Shown here: positions 17,247-27,555 of the stretch, in pieces
Numbering within the stretch: the stretch's first letter is position 1
How the letters are laid out: every line of letters starts with the position of its first letter
NCBI RefSeq assembly: GCF_000682775.1
Contig: NZ_AWFI01000012.1
Span: forward strand, 372,001 to 436,000
Origin: Hyphomonas sp. L-53-1-40
GTDB taxonomy: Bacteria; Pseudomonadota; Alphaproteobacteria; Caulobacterales; Hyphomonadaceae
Length of the DNA: 64,000 nt
Direction: 5' to 3'
Made by a program: the position numbers and the translations under genes
Notes under the pieces: generated by a model
Databases searched by the model: none
What the model saw: the letters and a program-made list of their open reading frames with translations, nothing else
Told to the model about the DNA's origin: nothing

Positions 17247-19082
17247 ATGGTAAACCGGGCAGAACGCCCAGCGGAGAGTCGTGGCCTGCCCTTCGGCAGG
17301 ACTGCTGTCTGCTGTCTTGCGCTCAGCCTGATACCCGCCTGCGCCTACCTTCCTTTTACGGGCGATGACGAAGCTCAAACGTCCGACACGACCACAATTC
17401 CCGTCACAATTGATGGGTTGCCCCGAAATCTGGAAGCAGGTGCGCGCGACGCAGTCGAAATTCGCGCGGGAGCGCCAACCAGCCTGCTGGACGTGCGCCG
17501 CCGCGCCACACAGGCTGCAAGTGCCCTGGAAGAATACCTCGCCTCCGAAGGCTATTTCACCGCCATTGTCAGCCCAGACCTCGTGGAAGACATGGACACT
17601 CGTCCACGCCTTGATGTGGATCTGGGTGATCGGTTCACGATCGCATCGGTGGCCCTTTCCGGCGTTGATGACTTGCCCGCAGATGTCAGCAACCAGATCG
17701 ACGCGGTTACGGATGGATTGGGTATCGGCACATGGGCGGTCACCGACGACATCGAGTCGCTCGAGAAGCGTCTCGTCAATCAACTCCGCAATTCCGGATA
17801 CGCGTTTGCGGAAAGCAAGGGCATCGACGCGCTCGCATCCCGCGCCGAGAAAACCCTGGAGCTAACCTACAAGCTGGTTCCGGGACCTCGCGTGAAGCTG
17901 GGCGAACTCGTTATTCCAGACTCGCTGGAAACTGAAGATCGCGCCATCAATATCCTCCGCAACTGGCGGCCGGGCGACTATTTCGCCCCTGAGAAGATGG
18001 AAACCTTGCGAACGCGCGTACGGGGAACAGATCTCTTCGACGGCATCGGCGTGAACATTCAGAAGACAGCCGACAGCGATGGGCTGCATCCCGTCGAACT
18101 CCAGCTTTCTGAAGGCCAGCGTCGTTCTGTCGGCGCCGGTGTCAGCGTTTCCACATCTGATGGTGTCGGCACGACCGCCAGCTGGGAGAGACGTAATCTG
18201 ACCGGTATTGGCGACACGCTCGGTGTCGATGCCCAGATCGCAACGCGCGCAAGCGAGCTGACGCTGAGTTATGAGCGACCGAACATCGGCCGCTATGGAC
18301 GTGACTTCTCCGCTGAGACAGGCGTGCGCGCGGAAGAAACCGACGCATACGACCTACAAGGCGCGAGCATCTCAGCCAGCCTGTCCCAGCCGTTCAATGA
18401 CCAGTTTACATTGTCCGCCGGCACGACGCTGGACGCCACTCGTTCCACAGACTACGAGCTGCGGGCCCAAGGCGAGGACGACTATGTCGAGCAGGTTACC
18501 CTCTCGTTTCCCCTTGGCGCGACCTACAACACGGTAAAGGCGCCGCTGGACCCACAGGCTGGCAACCGCGTATCGCTTGGTGTTGAGCCGGGTATTTCGT
18601 TCGGGGACGGTGAAGCGTCCTATACTCGGATCACCAGTTCCGCCTCGACGTATCGAAAGATCTCCGACCGTCTGGTCGCGGCTGTGCGCGCCGAAGCTGG
18701 CACGTTCCTGGGCGATGAAGGGGTGCCGGTCGATCGGAAATTCTTTGCGGGCGGTGGTGGGTCCGTACGCGGTTTTGAGTACCAGTCTCTTTCACCGACC
18801 GATTCCGACGGCAACATCATCGGCGGCGACGCCATGTTCGCTGCCTCGCTTGAACTGCGTTGGCGGAAGTCCGAGCGGTGGGGCTATGTCGCCTTTGTCG
18901 ACTCCGGATATGCAGCTGACTCCATCGACGAAGCCTTCGGCGAGATGCGGACATCGTTCGGACTTGGTGTGCGGTTTTACCCTGGCTTCGGACCGGTCCG
19001 GTTTGACATCGCCACCCCACTCGGCCGCCGCGATGGGGAAGACCCGGTTCAAGTCTACGTTTCCATCGGACAATCCTTCTGA
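17247..19082 (+). CDS. tamA: TamA: outer-membrane translocation and assembly module
   Basis: 611 residues. A hydrophobic export segment near residues 20-35 (AVCCLALSLIPACAYL) precedes POTRA-like domains (about 50-275) and a C-terminal 16-stranded BamA-type barrel (about 290-611). Barrel hallmarks are the VRGFEY loop (FFAGGGGSVRGFEYQSLS), GVGVRFYPGFGPVRFDIATPL-like closing strands and a terminal Phe (YVSIGQSF). With TamB it inserts or exports outer-membrane material such as autotransporters, and it is linked to lipid transport. Its stop overlaps the tamB start by one base. A start at 17247 follows CACAGG. Confidence 0.92.
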   Translation: MVNRAERPAESRGLPFGRTAVCCLALSLIPACAYLPFTGDDEAQTSDTTTIPVTIDGLPRNLEAGARDAVEIRAGAPTSLLDVRRRATQAASALEEYLASEGYFTAIVSPDLVEDMDTRPRLDVDLGDRFTIASVALSGVDDLPADVSNQIDAVTDGLGIGTWAVTDDIESLEKRLVNQLRNSGYAFAESKGIDALASRAEKTLELTYKLVPGPRVKLGELVIPDSLETEDRAINILRNWRPGDYFAPEKMETLRTRVRGTDLFDGIGVNIQKTADSDGLHPVELQLSEGQRRSVGAGVSVSTSDGVGTTASWERRNLTGIGDTLGVDAQIATRASELTLSYERPNIGRYGRDFSAETGVRAEETDAYDLQGASISASLSQPFNDQFTLSAGTTLDATRSTDYELRAQGEDDYVEQVTLSFPLGATYNTVKAPLDPQAGNRVSLGVEPGISFGDGEASYTRITSSASTYRKISDRLVAAVRAEAGTFLGDEGVPVDRKFFAGGGGSVRGFEYQSLSPTDSDGNIIGGDAMFAASLELRWRKSERWGYVAFVDSGYAADSIDEAFGEMRTSFGLGVRFYPGFGPVRFDIATPLGRRDGEDPVQVYVSIGQSF

Positions 19083-22000
19083 TGGCCGTTCTTACATCTC
19101 TTCTCGGTATGATCCGCAGGCGGAAATGGCTGGTGGCCACCCTGTCGGTCCTCCTTGTGCTGGTCGTCCTGCTCATTGCTGCACGTATCTGGATTGCCTC
19201 AGACGGTGGGCGGGCATTTGTCGAATCTCAGGTCGATGGCCGTGAAGCGGGGCCATTGGGCACCATCCAGATCGATGGCCTCAGCGGTGATCCTTTGGAT
19301 CGGCTCGGCGCATCACGCATCACGTTGACTGATTCTGAAGGCGTGTGGCTGAGCATGGAAAATGTCGCCATCGCCTGGTCACCTGCGCGGCTGATGTCAA
19401 AGACCGTGAAACTTGACCTTGTTAGCGCCGAGAAAATCGATGTGGGCCGCCGCCCCATCCTGGAACGGGAGGAGGATGAGGATTCGGAATCTTCCAGCAA
19501 TTGGGCCGTGTCCCTCGATCAACTTAGTATCGCGGAGCTTTTGTTGCAGGAAGGTGTGGCCGGTCCACGCGCTGCGTTTGATATTGATGGCCAGTTTCGT
19601 TTGCCGAAATCGCGCACGTTCGATCTTTCCCTGACAGCGCTTCCGCTCGAAGGCGTTGGCGACCGGGTGGATGCTACATTGAAGCGCACAGCCTCAGGTG
19701 CCTACCGGCTGGACGCAGAAGTCGACGCTCCCGCTGGTGGCACCCTGGCCACACTCACAAATCTCCCCGACGGCGATAGCGCTTCGCTCAGTGCCCGCGC
19801 CAGCGGAACGCTGGATGATGGCGATGGCTTTGCCCAACTGAAGGTATCAGGGGCGACCGTCGCAGAATTGACAGGCAAGATCACGGCTGGCGGCTTGCTG
19901 GCCAGCGCGGACATCAACGCATCGCGCCTGCCAATCTCCGAACAGCTGAGAACACTTATCGGTTCTGCTGCCACCCTGAAACTCGACGGAGATATTGAGA
20001 AGGCGAGCATTCCTTTCAACTTTTCCGGCACGCTGGCATCCGGGTCCATATCCGCAAACGGTGTATATCGCAGCCGCCAGCGTGACTTCGACGGCCCGAT
20101 CAATCTTGATGTAGCGTTTTCTGGCCTCAGGGAACTGGCCAGCCTTGATGCCGATCTGGTCTTTTCAGGCTCTCTGACTGATCCCCGTGAGGCTCCCGGA
20201 CTGACTGGCATTGCAGCGCTTCGCGCAAATGCGGGTGCGGACCTGCCTTTCGAGAAAGTCGAAGGGCCGGTGGAGATCGTATCTACCGGACGATATGTTA
20301 ACTTCAAGGGGTCGCTGACGGGAGCTGGCATCCTGGCAACAAACGCTACGGGTCGCCGGATCGCAGGCCAATCACCGAGGGTGGATATCGCAGGCGATTA
20401 TAATCGGGACACCGGGGTCGTCACTCTTGACCCTTCGACTGCACGTCTTGCCAAAGGACGCATAGCAGCAAGCGGTGCGATCAGTATACGCGAGAAGACA
20501 CTTGACGTTCAGGCACGACTTCAACAGGTGTCCGGCCTCCTGTCATCCGCCCCCAACTTGTCCGCCACTGGAAGTCTCGCGGTGACGGGCCCGTTTGCCG
20601 CCCCATCAATCGTAGCAGACGTCAAGGCGCAGGGCATAGACGAGGTGAATGCGACAGCCACCAAAGCTTTCGGAGATATCGCGCGGCTGCGCGCCACAGT
20701 TCAAAAGACAGACTCCTCTTATCGTGTACGGACCGCCAGAATAGACGGTGACAATCTGAATTTGTCCCTATCGGGCACCTATGCACCTGGCGGGGCCGCG
20801 AACCTGTCGGGCCAGTTCACACAGTCCGATGCCATCCCTATCTCAGGTTCGGTAATCGATCTCAGCTCCGGCATCTTCCAGCTTTCCGGCCCAAGAGGCG
20901 TGGATGCGATAAGCCTGGCATCCTCAGGCGGCGCGTTTAGCCGCGGCTCCATTGATATCTCTGATTTGCAAACTTCCGTAGATTTCAGACGGTCGGACGA
21001 TGGCTGGGCGGGTCCGGTCGCCTTGCAAGGTATTGCTGGCGACCACCCTGTCGAGATCACCTCCACGGCATCCTGGTCTGACGGTGTGTTCGCACTGCGG
21101 GACATCCAATCCGACTATGAGACGGCCCAGCTTTCAGGGTCACTCTTGTATGGCGGCGAGCGCGGGCTCGACCTCAAACTCAGAGTAGCCGGAGACCGAT
21201 TTGATCTCGGGTCGCGGCATGTCGGTGCATTTGATGTCGAACTGAGCGTGGACCGGGCGCAGGACGAGGACATGTCGATTACCGCCTCTGGCCAGGTTCA
21301 GAATGTTTGGCTCTCACCGTCGCTTCGCTTCGACTCAGTGGACGGACAAATTCGCAATGCCCCGGAAGGCTACAATTTCGCGATACAGGTCGAACGCGAA
21401 CATACTGCCCGGCCCACTTCGCTCAACATATTGGGTGAGGCGGATTTCGGAGCCGAGTATCCTAGCGGCCAGATAGAACTGGATGGCACCTTGCTTGGCG
21501 AGGCTGTCCGTTCCGTTCAGCCCGTCAGTTGGCGGTTGGGCGAAACTCCCTCGGTCGAGGCGAACATCGCCATCTTCGGCGGGAATATCGAAGCGCGCAT
21601 TGCCGAGCGAACCCGCACGCCCCGCATGACCCTGACGGTCGACAGTGTCGACCTGGCTCCGGTCCTGGCTTCAGCGGGGATAGCAACGCGCCGTGTGATG
21701 GTGAATGGCAATGGAGACTTCCTGTTATTCGGAGCAAATCCGGAAGGCCAGTTCGACATGAATGTCGAAGGCCCGTTACCCGGACTCGAGCGCGCGCTGG
21801 CCATTGATCTGGCAGGCCGACTGAGGAACGGCTCGCTGATCGTGGATGGCGCAGGCGATTATGGCGACTTGCGACTCGCGGGGTCCGCGACCCTGCCGGT
21901 CGCTGCCGATCCAGAGGGTATCGCACACCTGGACATGGACCGCCCCTTGCAGGGAACGGCCAATCTTCAAGGTGATTTGTCAGATTTGAGATCACTCGCC

Positions 22001-23194
22001 CTAGCTTATGGACATGATATTGGCGGTGTCATAGACGCATCGGCCGACCTGACCGGAACACTAAAAACACCCACATTCAGCGCTGAAGCAAAGCTAACGG
22101 ATGGCACCTATGAGTTCGGGGCAACAAGCCTCAGGCTCGTGAATTTGAATCTGGACACAGATTACGTCGACCGGGCCCTAACCTTGCGCGGGAGTGGCAA
22201 AGGGGCTGATGGCGGTACGGTGAGCATATCCGGTACACTCTCGGCAGACGACACCAACCTCACGACCGATTTTGCTGACTTGTTGGTCTATAATCGGGAT
22301 GGCGACTCACTTCGCGTGGATGGCAAGGTCAATCTCGCTGGTGGCGCAGACAAGCGGACCGTTTCCGGAAATGTCGACGTACAATCCGCTCGGTTCAATC
22401 TCGACAATCTACCATCATCCAAAGCACAGGCCATCGACGTGCGCTGGAAAGAGGATGGCGATGCAAGTGACAGTCAAAGCGCACTCAGGCATTCACTCGC
22501 GCTGGATATGCAGATCACGGCGGACCGCCGGGTCTTCATTGATGGCCGCGGACTGGAAAGCGAATGGGGAGCAGACCTGAAATTGACCGGGACAGCCGCC
22601 GATCCGCGACTCAACGGCACGGCCACAATGCGTCGGGGCACTCTGGACCTGGCAGGGCGACCCTTCGTATTCGACAGCGGTACGGTTTATTTTGACGGAC
22701 CTCTGCGACGGGCGCGCCTGGAGGTAGAGGCAGACCGGACTGTCAATGGGTTCGAAGCGAATGTCGCCCTGACAGGCACACCCACGAGCCCCTCGATCGA
22801 GCTGACAAGTTCCCCCGATCTGCCAGAAGACGAAATTCTGTCACGCCTGCTATTCGGGCGGTCCTCGGTGGACCTGTCAGCGCTGGAAGCAGCTCAACTG
22901 GCCAATTCAATTGCGCGACTCAGCGGTAACAGTTCCGGATTCGACCCTACATCCGGGCTTCAAGCCGCCCTTGGTGTGGACCGGCTATCATTCGGAACCA
23001 ATGATGAAGGCTCGGCGCAAGTAGGAGTCGGACAATACATTGCAGACAATGTATATCTCGAGTTGAACTCGGCTGGCGCGGCGGGCAGTTCCGTTGAAGT
23101 TGAGTGGGAGCCAAGACCACAAGTCTCCGTTACTTCAGAAACTACTACAGATGGCGATGCCACGCTCTCAATTAAGTGGAAAAAAGATTATTAA
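19082..23194 (+). CDS. tamB: TamB: translocation and assembly module inner-membrane protein
   Basis: 1370 residues. One N-terminal transmembrane helix (about 15-38) is followed by a very long beta-rich region of the AsmA/DUF490 type, consistent with the hydrophobic beta-groove that spans the periplasm. The conserved TamB C-terminal domain occupies about the last 350 residues (LNGTATMRRGTLDLAGRPF, then ASLELTSSPDLPEDEILSRLLFG-like sequence and LGVDRLSF). Translation is coupled to tamA through TGATG. The length fits the family (about 1200-1500). Confidence 0.93.
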   Translation: MAVLTSLLGMIRRRKWLVATLSVLLVLVVLLIAARIWIASDGGRAFVESQVDGREAGPLGTIQIDGLSGDPLDRLGASRITLTDSEGVWLSMENVAIAWSPARLMSKTVKLDLVSAEKIDVGRRPILEREEDEDSESSSNWAVSLDQLSIAELLLQEGVAGPRAAFDIDGQFRLPKSRTFDLSLTALPLEGVGDRVDATLKRTASGAYRLDAEVDAPAGGTLATLTNLPDGDSASLSARASGTLDDGDGFAQLKVSGATVAELTGKITAGGLLASADINASRLPISEQLRTLIGSAATLKLDGDIEKASIPFNFSGTLASGSISANGVYRSRQRDFDGPINLDVAFSGLRELASLDADLVFSGSLTDPREAPGLTGIAALRANAGADLPFEKVEGPVEIVSTGRYVNFKGSLTGAGILATNATGRRIAGQSPRVDIAGDYNRDTGVVTLDPSTARLAKGRIAASGAISIREKTLDVQARLQQVSGLLSSAPNLSATGSLAVTGPFAAPSIVADVKAQGIDEVNATATKAFGDIARLRATVQKTDSSYRVRTARIDGDNLNLSLSGTYAPGGAANLSGQFTQSDAIPISGSVIDLSSGIFQLSGPRGVDAISLASSGGAFSRGSIDISDLQTSVDFRRSDDGWAGPVALQGIAGDHPVEITSTASWSDGVFALRDIQSDYETAQLSGSLLYGGERGLDLKLRVAGDRFDLGSRHVGAFDVELSVDRAQDEDMSITASGQVQNVWLSPSLRFDSVDGQIRNAPEGYNFAIQVEREHTARPTSLNILGEADFGAEYPSGQIELDGTLLGEAVRSVQPVSWRLGETPSVEANIAIFGGNIEARIAERTRTPRMTLTVDSVDLAPVLASAGIATRRVMVNGNGDFLLFGANPEGQFDMNVEGPLPGLERALAIDLAGRLRNGSLIVDGAGDYGDLRLAGSATLPVAADPEGIAHLDMDRPLQGTANLQGDLSDLRSLALAYGHDIGGVIDASADLTGTLKTPTFSAEAKLTDGTYEFGATSLRLVNLNLDTDYVDRALTLRGSGKGADGGTVSISGTLSADDTNLTTDFADLLVYNRDGDSLRVDGKVNLAGGADKRTVSGNVDVQSARFNLDNLPSSKAQAIDVRWKEDGDASDSQSALRHSLALDMQITADRRVFIDGRGLESEWGADLKLTGTAADPRLNGTATMRRGTLDLAGRPFVFDSGTVYFDGPLRRARLEVEADRTVNGFEANVALTGTPTSPSIELTSSPDLPEDEILSRLLFGRSSVDLSALEAAQLANSIARLSGNSSGFDPTSGLQAALGVDRLSFGTNDEGSAQVGVGQYIADNVYLELNSAGAAGSSVEVEWEPRPQVSVTSETTTDGDATLSIKWKKDY

Positions 23195-23440
23195 AAATTG
23201 CAGAGGATCAATCCACCAGAGGTGGGATTGAGGGCATGTTGATCTGGATTAAGCAATAGCAGAGAACGCTGCTTTTAATGGGTTTTTCAGCATCTCAAAC
23301 AGGTCCACTATCAGGGCAGTAACCAAGATGAAATGCGGAATTCGTTGTGCATTCCATTTTCTTGGGTATCAGCAACCTTGCCATAACACCCTTCGCGGGA
23401 AAACTGGTTACCTCTGATGGATATATGGAGCGAGCAGGTC

Positions 23441-23809
23441 ATGAAGCAATCTACTTCCAGAGCCCCTACGGCAGTCGATCAGATGGTTGGCGAAAAAATC
23501 CGAAAACTTCGTCTGGATCGCAACCTGACCCTCGCTGAACTTGGCTCTGAACTCGGCATCAGCCATCAACAGCTTCAAAAGTATGAGACTGGCACCAATC
23601 GATTGAGCGCCGGAATGCTTGCCAATGTCGCGGAAGTCCTGCGCGTCTCAATCGCCAGCCTTTTCGAAGACGAGAATGCCGACGATGACAAAAATGCTGA
23701 TCCGTCCGCAAAGGTTCGCGCCGAATGCCATTCCTGGATCGACCGTACGCCCTCCAAAGAGCGCCTTTCGATGATGGCAAAAGTTTTGCGGGTCATGTCG
23801 AGCGATTGA
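23441..23809 (+). CDS. Cro/CI-type helix-turn-helix regulator
   Basis: 122 residues from the ATG at 23441, which has AGCAGG upstream; an ATG at 23417 without a ribosome site is the alternative. The XRE helix-turn-helix spans about 15-70: VGEKIRKLRLDRNLTLAELG, then SELGISHQQLQKYETGTNRL. An acidic linker (EDENADDDKNAD) leads to a C-terminal helix. This resembles the single-domain SinR-like HTH proteins common in alphaproteobacteria. It stands alone after tamB and converges with the LysR gene, so its targets cannot be inferred. Confidence 0.85.
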   Translation: MKQSTSRAPTAVDQMVGEKIRKLRLDRNLTLAELGSELGISHQQLQKYETGTNRLSAGMLANVAEVLRVSIASLFEDENADDDKNADPSAKVRAECHSWIDRTPSKERLSMMAKVLRVMSSD

Positions 23810-23821
23810 TCCCAAAAGGAT

Positions 23822-24811
23822 TTATGTGCCGGCAGCTCTTGGCACCGACGCGCTTTCGTCAAATTCCGCTTCAGCTTCGATCCGCTGCTTTGGGTGATAG
23901 AACTCGTCCGTGAACCAGGGCGAGACCTGCTTGTCAAACAGCGACTTGATCCACTCGATCATGAGATTGCCAAGCGGCGACCGCCGCGTCTGCTCCGTAT
24001 ACGCTATCCAGAACTGGATCGGCGCCACTTCCGACATGTCCAGTGCGACGAGATCGGGGTAGACATCTTGATGGTAAGTCGGCAGCAGCGCGATCCCCCC
24101 ACCTCTCCGGCACAATGTGATCATCGCGCTTGCTGAATTCGTGACAAACGCAAAATCGATCATTTTCTTCAGCTCATGCGCCTTGGGGGCCCATCGCTCA
24201 ACTTGCTGAACATATGATTCGTGCAGGATGCATCTGTATTGATGATACTCGAACATGCTGGAAGGCTGGCTGGTTTGCGCGTCGAGATACCCTTTGGACG
24301 CAAAACCGATGTAATGAAGTGTGCCCAGTTTGTGCGAGATAATTTCCGGGTCCCGCGGTTCGGTAAACTGAATCGAGATATCCGCCTCATCATTGAGCAG
24401 GTCTGGCTCCTCTGCCTTGACGTGCATTCGGACTTGCGCCCTTGGATGCGCCGCCTGAAACTCGGCCAGGCGCGGGGCGATCCAGTAGGGTCCGACACCG
24501 TCACCTGATCCGATCGTGATCCGGCCTTCGGTGCCATCGGTCTTGCCGATCGCCTTGCTCAGCACTTCATTAGCGGACTCTTCCATCTGCCGCGCATAGC
24601 GCAGCACCGTCTTACCAGTCTCCGTCAGCTCCATGCCGCGAGTTGACCGGGTAAACAGTTTGCTGCTCAGGAATTCTTCCAGCTCATCAATCTTGCGACT
24701 TACTGTCGGAGGCGACTCCTTCAACCGCGCCGCGGCAGAAGTCATGCTGCCCAATTCGGCAACTACCTTGAAGACACGTAGTTTGTCCCAGTCGATCCGT
24801 TGGTTCGTCAT
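23822..24811 (-). CDS. LysR-family transcriptional regulator
   Basis: 329 residues. The N-terminal winged helix reads LRVFKVVAELGSMTSAAARL, then PPTVSRKIDELEEFLSSKLF; the substrate-binding domain runs from about 90 to 300 (GRITIGSGDGVGPYWIAPRL). It is followed by the HTH gene in the opposite direction and lies downstream of the P450 gene on the same strand, 263 bases away. It may sense an effector of the neighbouring oxidation cluster, but LysR regulators usually sit divergently to their targets, so the link is weak. Confidence 0.9.
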   Translation of the reverse strand: MTNQRIDWDKLRVFKVVAELGSMTSAAARLKESPPTVSRKIDELEEFLSSKLFTRSTRGMELTETGKTVLRYARQMEESANEVLSKAIGKTDGTEGRITIGSGDGVGPYWIAPRLAEFQAAHPRAQVRMHVKAEEPDLLNDEADISIQFTEPRDPEIISHKLGTLHYIGFASKGYLDAQTSQPSSMFEYHQYRCILHESYVQQVERWAPKAHELKKMIDFAFVTNSASAMITLCRRGGGIALLPTYHQDVYPDLVALDMSEVAPIQFWIAYTEQTRRSPLGNLMIEWIKSLFDKQVSPWFTDEFYHPKQRIEAEAEFDESASVPRAAGT

Positions 24812-25074
24812 ACTGATTCCAGAAGCGTGGAAGCTACTTGTTCAATCAACATGTTCGCTAGTCAAACAACTAGCCTGAACACAGATAGCTCCATGAATAC
24901 TGGGAGGAATACTATCCTCAATACCCAGAAATACAACGGCTTGGCATGAGTCTATACAGATTGTGATCTGAGGTAGCTGGTTCGAAAAGGCCAGACTGCC
25001 AGCAGGCATTTCCGAACAGCGGTATCGATTCGTGTCTGTTGGCATCCGATCAATGGTCGCCTGGAATTGACTTG

Positions 25075-26322
25075 TTACGCGATCAGATTCACGGGGCACG
25101 TCTCGAGGCCGTAATTGAGCAGACCGCCTCTTTGGCGCACACGTTCACCTGCTGGTTCCAAGCGGCTGTAGCGGTTGAGCAGGCTGTTGATCATCTGGGC
25201 AGCTTCATTGCGAGCAATCCCTGCCCCCATGCAATGATGGATACCATGACCGAATGTGGCCTGCTTGATCATGTTCGGTCGCTTCAGAATAAACTCATCC
25301 GGCCTTTCAAAGACAGCCGGGTCCCGATTGGCAGAGGCGTGGAAGATCGCCACCCAATCTCCTTCTCTGATCTGCGCTCCCCCAAGTTCGTAGTCCTGCG
25401 TGCATACCCGGTGGAGACGCTGAACCGGCCCGTCCCGGCGCAGGCTTTCTTCGATGAAGGCCCGCACGAGTGAACGATCGGTCCGGAGCGTCGCATACAT
25501 CTCGGGATCATCGGCCAGCACATCGATCAGATTTCCCAGGAGATAGCCCGTGGTCTCTGCGCCAGCCACGACCAGCGTCAGGCAAAATCGCACCACTTCC
25601 TCACGCGTCAGGCGGCTTCCGTTCGACTCAGTCTGGATGAAGGCAGACATCAAGTCGTCGGGAACCGGTTTGCCTGTCTCGATATCGGCGTAGCGCTGGT
25701 CGACCGCTGACTGATAGTAATTCCAGAGCTCGACATTGCACTGCTGGCGCTCCGCCAGGGTGAAGTCAGAAGTCACCATGAAGGCATTTGCCCAGCGACG
25801 CAAAAGGACATAGTCCTCCTCCGGCGTACCGATCAGTTTGGTCATTACGAGCGCGGGCAAATTCGGCGCAAGGTCTTGCATGAAATCTACCGTCCCGCCG
25901 CCGACCATATCGAGCTGCGCTTCAACCGTTGTCTCCATCCATGGCGCCACGTCGCTCATGACCCGTTTGGGCGAAAACGCCATTTGGGCAATCTTGCGAA
26001 GCTCCGCATGGCGAGGATCGTCATGATTGACCAGCATCAGGGTCGGCGCTTCGGATTCTTCCTGCATGATATCGCGCGACGAGAAGACATCTGCGCACCG
26101 GCAGACTTCCTGGACATCGGCATGCTTCAGCACGACCCACGCGGGATACGGCTTGTCCAAGCCGGGTATGGTGCCCGGCGGATAATCTTCAAGGCCAAAC
26201 TGAATCGGCTTGTCGCGCATATGTGCGTAATACGGATAAGGGTTCGCCATTACGTCCGGATGATAAAGATCCCGCACGTGAAATTCATCAGGAATGTAAG
26301 GCTTGGTGGAGGCTTGTGTCAT
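25075..26322 (-). CDS. Cytochrome P450
   Basis: 415 residues, soluble bacterial class. The heme-thiolate loop FGHGIHHCMG places the axial Cys at 364. The I-helix oxygen-activation motif is LVVAGAETTGY, and the K-helix ExxR is EESLR. No fused reductase is present, and no ferredoxin or ferredoxin reductase gene lies nearby, so redox partners must come from elsewhere. The neighbours (TonB receptor, SnoaL-like protein, crotonase) suggest hydroxylation of an imported hydrophobic compound, but the substrate is not deducible. An operator-like element lies about 100 bases upstream. Confidence 0.93.
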   Translation of the reverse strand: MTQASTKPYIPDEFHVRDLYHPDVMANPYPYYAHMRDKPIQFGLEDYPPGTIPGLDKPYPAWVVLKHADVQEVCRCADVFSSRDIMQEESEAPTLMLVNHDDPRHAELRKIAQMAFSPKRVMSDVAPWMETTVEAQLDMVGGGTVDFMQDLAPNLPALVMTKLIGTPEEDYVLLRRWANAFMVTSDFTLAERQQCNVELWNYYQSAVDQRYADIETGKPVPDDLMSAFIQTESNGSRLTREEVVRFCLTLVVAGAETTGYLLGNLIDVLADDPEMYATLRTDRSLVRAFIEESLRRDGPVQRLHRVCTQDYELGGAQIREGDWVAIFHASANRDPAVFERPDEFILKRPNMIKQATFGHGIHHCMGAGIARNEAAQMINSLLNRYSRLEPAGERVRQRGGLLNYGLETCPVNLIA

Positions 26323-26420
26323 CTGGTCTTCTCCCGGGTGCAGCGGCCCAGCGCCGTGCTGGCAACCGGCATGATTGTTGAGGGTATGGATCGCGCTCGA
26401 ATTTGCGTGCGCTGGTTTAT

Positions 26421-26441
26421 TGTGTCCTTAGGACCTTTTTG
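26421..26441 (-). promoter_or_regulatory. Operator-like element upstream of the P450 gene
   Basis: Reading toward the P450 gene: CAAAAAGGTCCTAAGGAC, containing the perfect 11-base palindrome GTCCTTAGGAC (26424-26434). It lies in the 224-base divergent gap between P450 and the MarR-like gene and shares AAAA(A/G)GGTC(C/T)T with sites before the TonB receptor and the crotonase. Function inferred from recurrence. Confidence 0.45.
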
Positions 26442-26546
26442 TTACATGGCGCAGTTCCTTCTTGTCGGGCATTCTGGAGACTCGGTATTTGAAGGGAGAT
26501 TCGACTTCGCTTATCGGCGAAGGCGCAGCAATGAACCGGAGACTGG

Positions 26547-27086
26547 ATGGACCTTTCGAAGCGCAAGCAATCGAGCAAGGATTTCCTCGACCTGTTTTTC
26601 CCGATCCACTATCTGGTCGGAATGCAGATTGAGGACGCCCTCAAATGCGGCGTGCTGACACGCCAGCAAGCCTGTCTCCTCTGGACCATCCATACGCGTG
26701 GCACTGATGGGAAGAAGATGCGTCGCAAGGACATCGCGCATGCGCTGGCGTCTTGGTACGAAGTAACGAGTTCGGCGATCTCGAAATCCCTCCGTGCGCT
26801 GTCCAAGCCGCCCCTCAACCTGATCACAATGGTCGAAGACCCCGAAAACGGACGCGAGAAGTTTGTCGTGTTGACGCCCCGCGGCGTTCAGTTTGTCGAA
26901 AGCATGATGCGCAACGGAACCGCCTTTGTGGAAACAATGGTCGAACGTCTCAGCGATGATGAAATCAGGTCCGGGATTCACTTCCTGGCCAGAGTAACCG
27001 AAATCCATCATGAGCTGGCCTCCGAGGCTGCCGCGAAGCAGAAACCGAAGCGCAACAGCGCGACAAAGCCCAAAGAGTTGAGCTGA
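26547..27086 (+). CDS. MarR-like winged-helix regulator
   Basis: 179 residues. The helical dimerisation segment (FPIHYLVGMQIEDALKCGVL) is followed by a MarR-type winged helix: QQACLLWTIHTRG, then MRRKDIAHALASWYEVTSSAISKSLRAL and a wing with MVEDPENGREKFVVLTPRG. The C-terminus is Lys-rich. It is divergent from the P450 gene, with the palindromic element between them, and is the best candidate regulator for the local uptake and oxidation genes. Confidence 0.82.
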   Translation: MDLSKRKQSSKDFLDLFFPIHYLVGMQIEDALKCGVLTRQQACLLWTIHTRGTDGKKMRRKDIAHALASWYEVTSSAISKSLRALSKPPLNLITMVEDPENGREKFVVLTPRGVQFVESMMRNGTAFVETMVERLSDDEIRSGIHFLARVTEIHHELASEAAAKQKPKRNSATKPKELS

Positions 27087-27114
27087 TAATCGAGGGCGGG
27101 ACGCGCGTTCATTC

Positions 27115-27528
27115 CTAGCGTTCCGGCGTCGTCAGGTCGAACGCGACATGCACAGCCTGAGCGCTATCCTGAAAATCCCGGAAGCGGATGACCTGTCCAT
27201 CCCGAATGGTAAGGATGTGCGCATAATCGGCCGCGTAAAGGCGCCCCGTTGCCTTCAGCACCATGCGTAGATGCCCGGTCACCGCCACCTTGTCGCGTTC
27301 CGCTATGAACTCGTCCTGACGAAACGTCTCGATGTCTACATCATTGCCAACATGGCCGAAAAAGATCTTGCACTTCTCCTTGCCGCGAAAAATTCCTGCA
27401 AAGGGGATGACGCTCGGACCGTAGAATTCGATCGTACAATCCTCGGCCATGACTCCGAACAATTTGTCGAAGTCACCTTCATGCACGCCGGCATACCAGG
27501 TCTGGGCGGTTTCCAATGGGGTCATCAT
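27115..27528 (-). CDS. SnoaL-like / NTF2-fold protein
   Basis: 137 residues with the cone-shaped alpha+beta NTF2-like fold pattern: an N-terminal helix (TAQTWYAGVHEGDFDKLFGVM) and strands AEDCTIEFYGPS, VTGHLRMVLKATGRLY and HILTIRDGQVIRFRDF. Members include polyketide cyclases, ketosteroid isomerases and non-catalytic binding proteins, so a specific reaction cannot be assigned. It starts 27 bases after the TonB-receptor stop and is probably co-transcribed with it. Confidence 0.82.
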   Translation of the reverse strand: MMTPLETAQTWYAGVHEGDFDKLFGVMAEDCTIEFYGPSVIPFAGIFRGKEKCKIFFGHVGNDVDIETFRQDEFIAERDKVAVTGHLRMVLKATGRLYAADYAHILTIRDGQVIRFRDFQDSAQAVHVAFDLTTPER

Positions 27529-27555
27529 CTTGTGAGGTTTCCTCTGGCTGAGCCT

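Noticed and set aside
23209-23232. Hairpin CAATCCACC/GGTGGGATTG after tamB, considered as a terminator
   Set aside because: The stem has a bulge and no T tract follows, so intrinsic termination is not supported.
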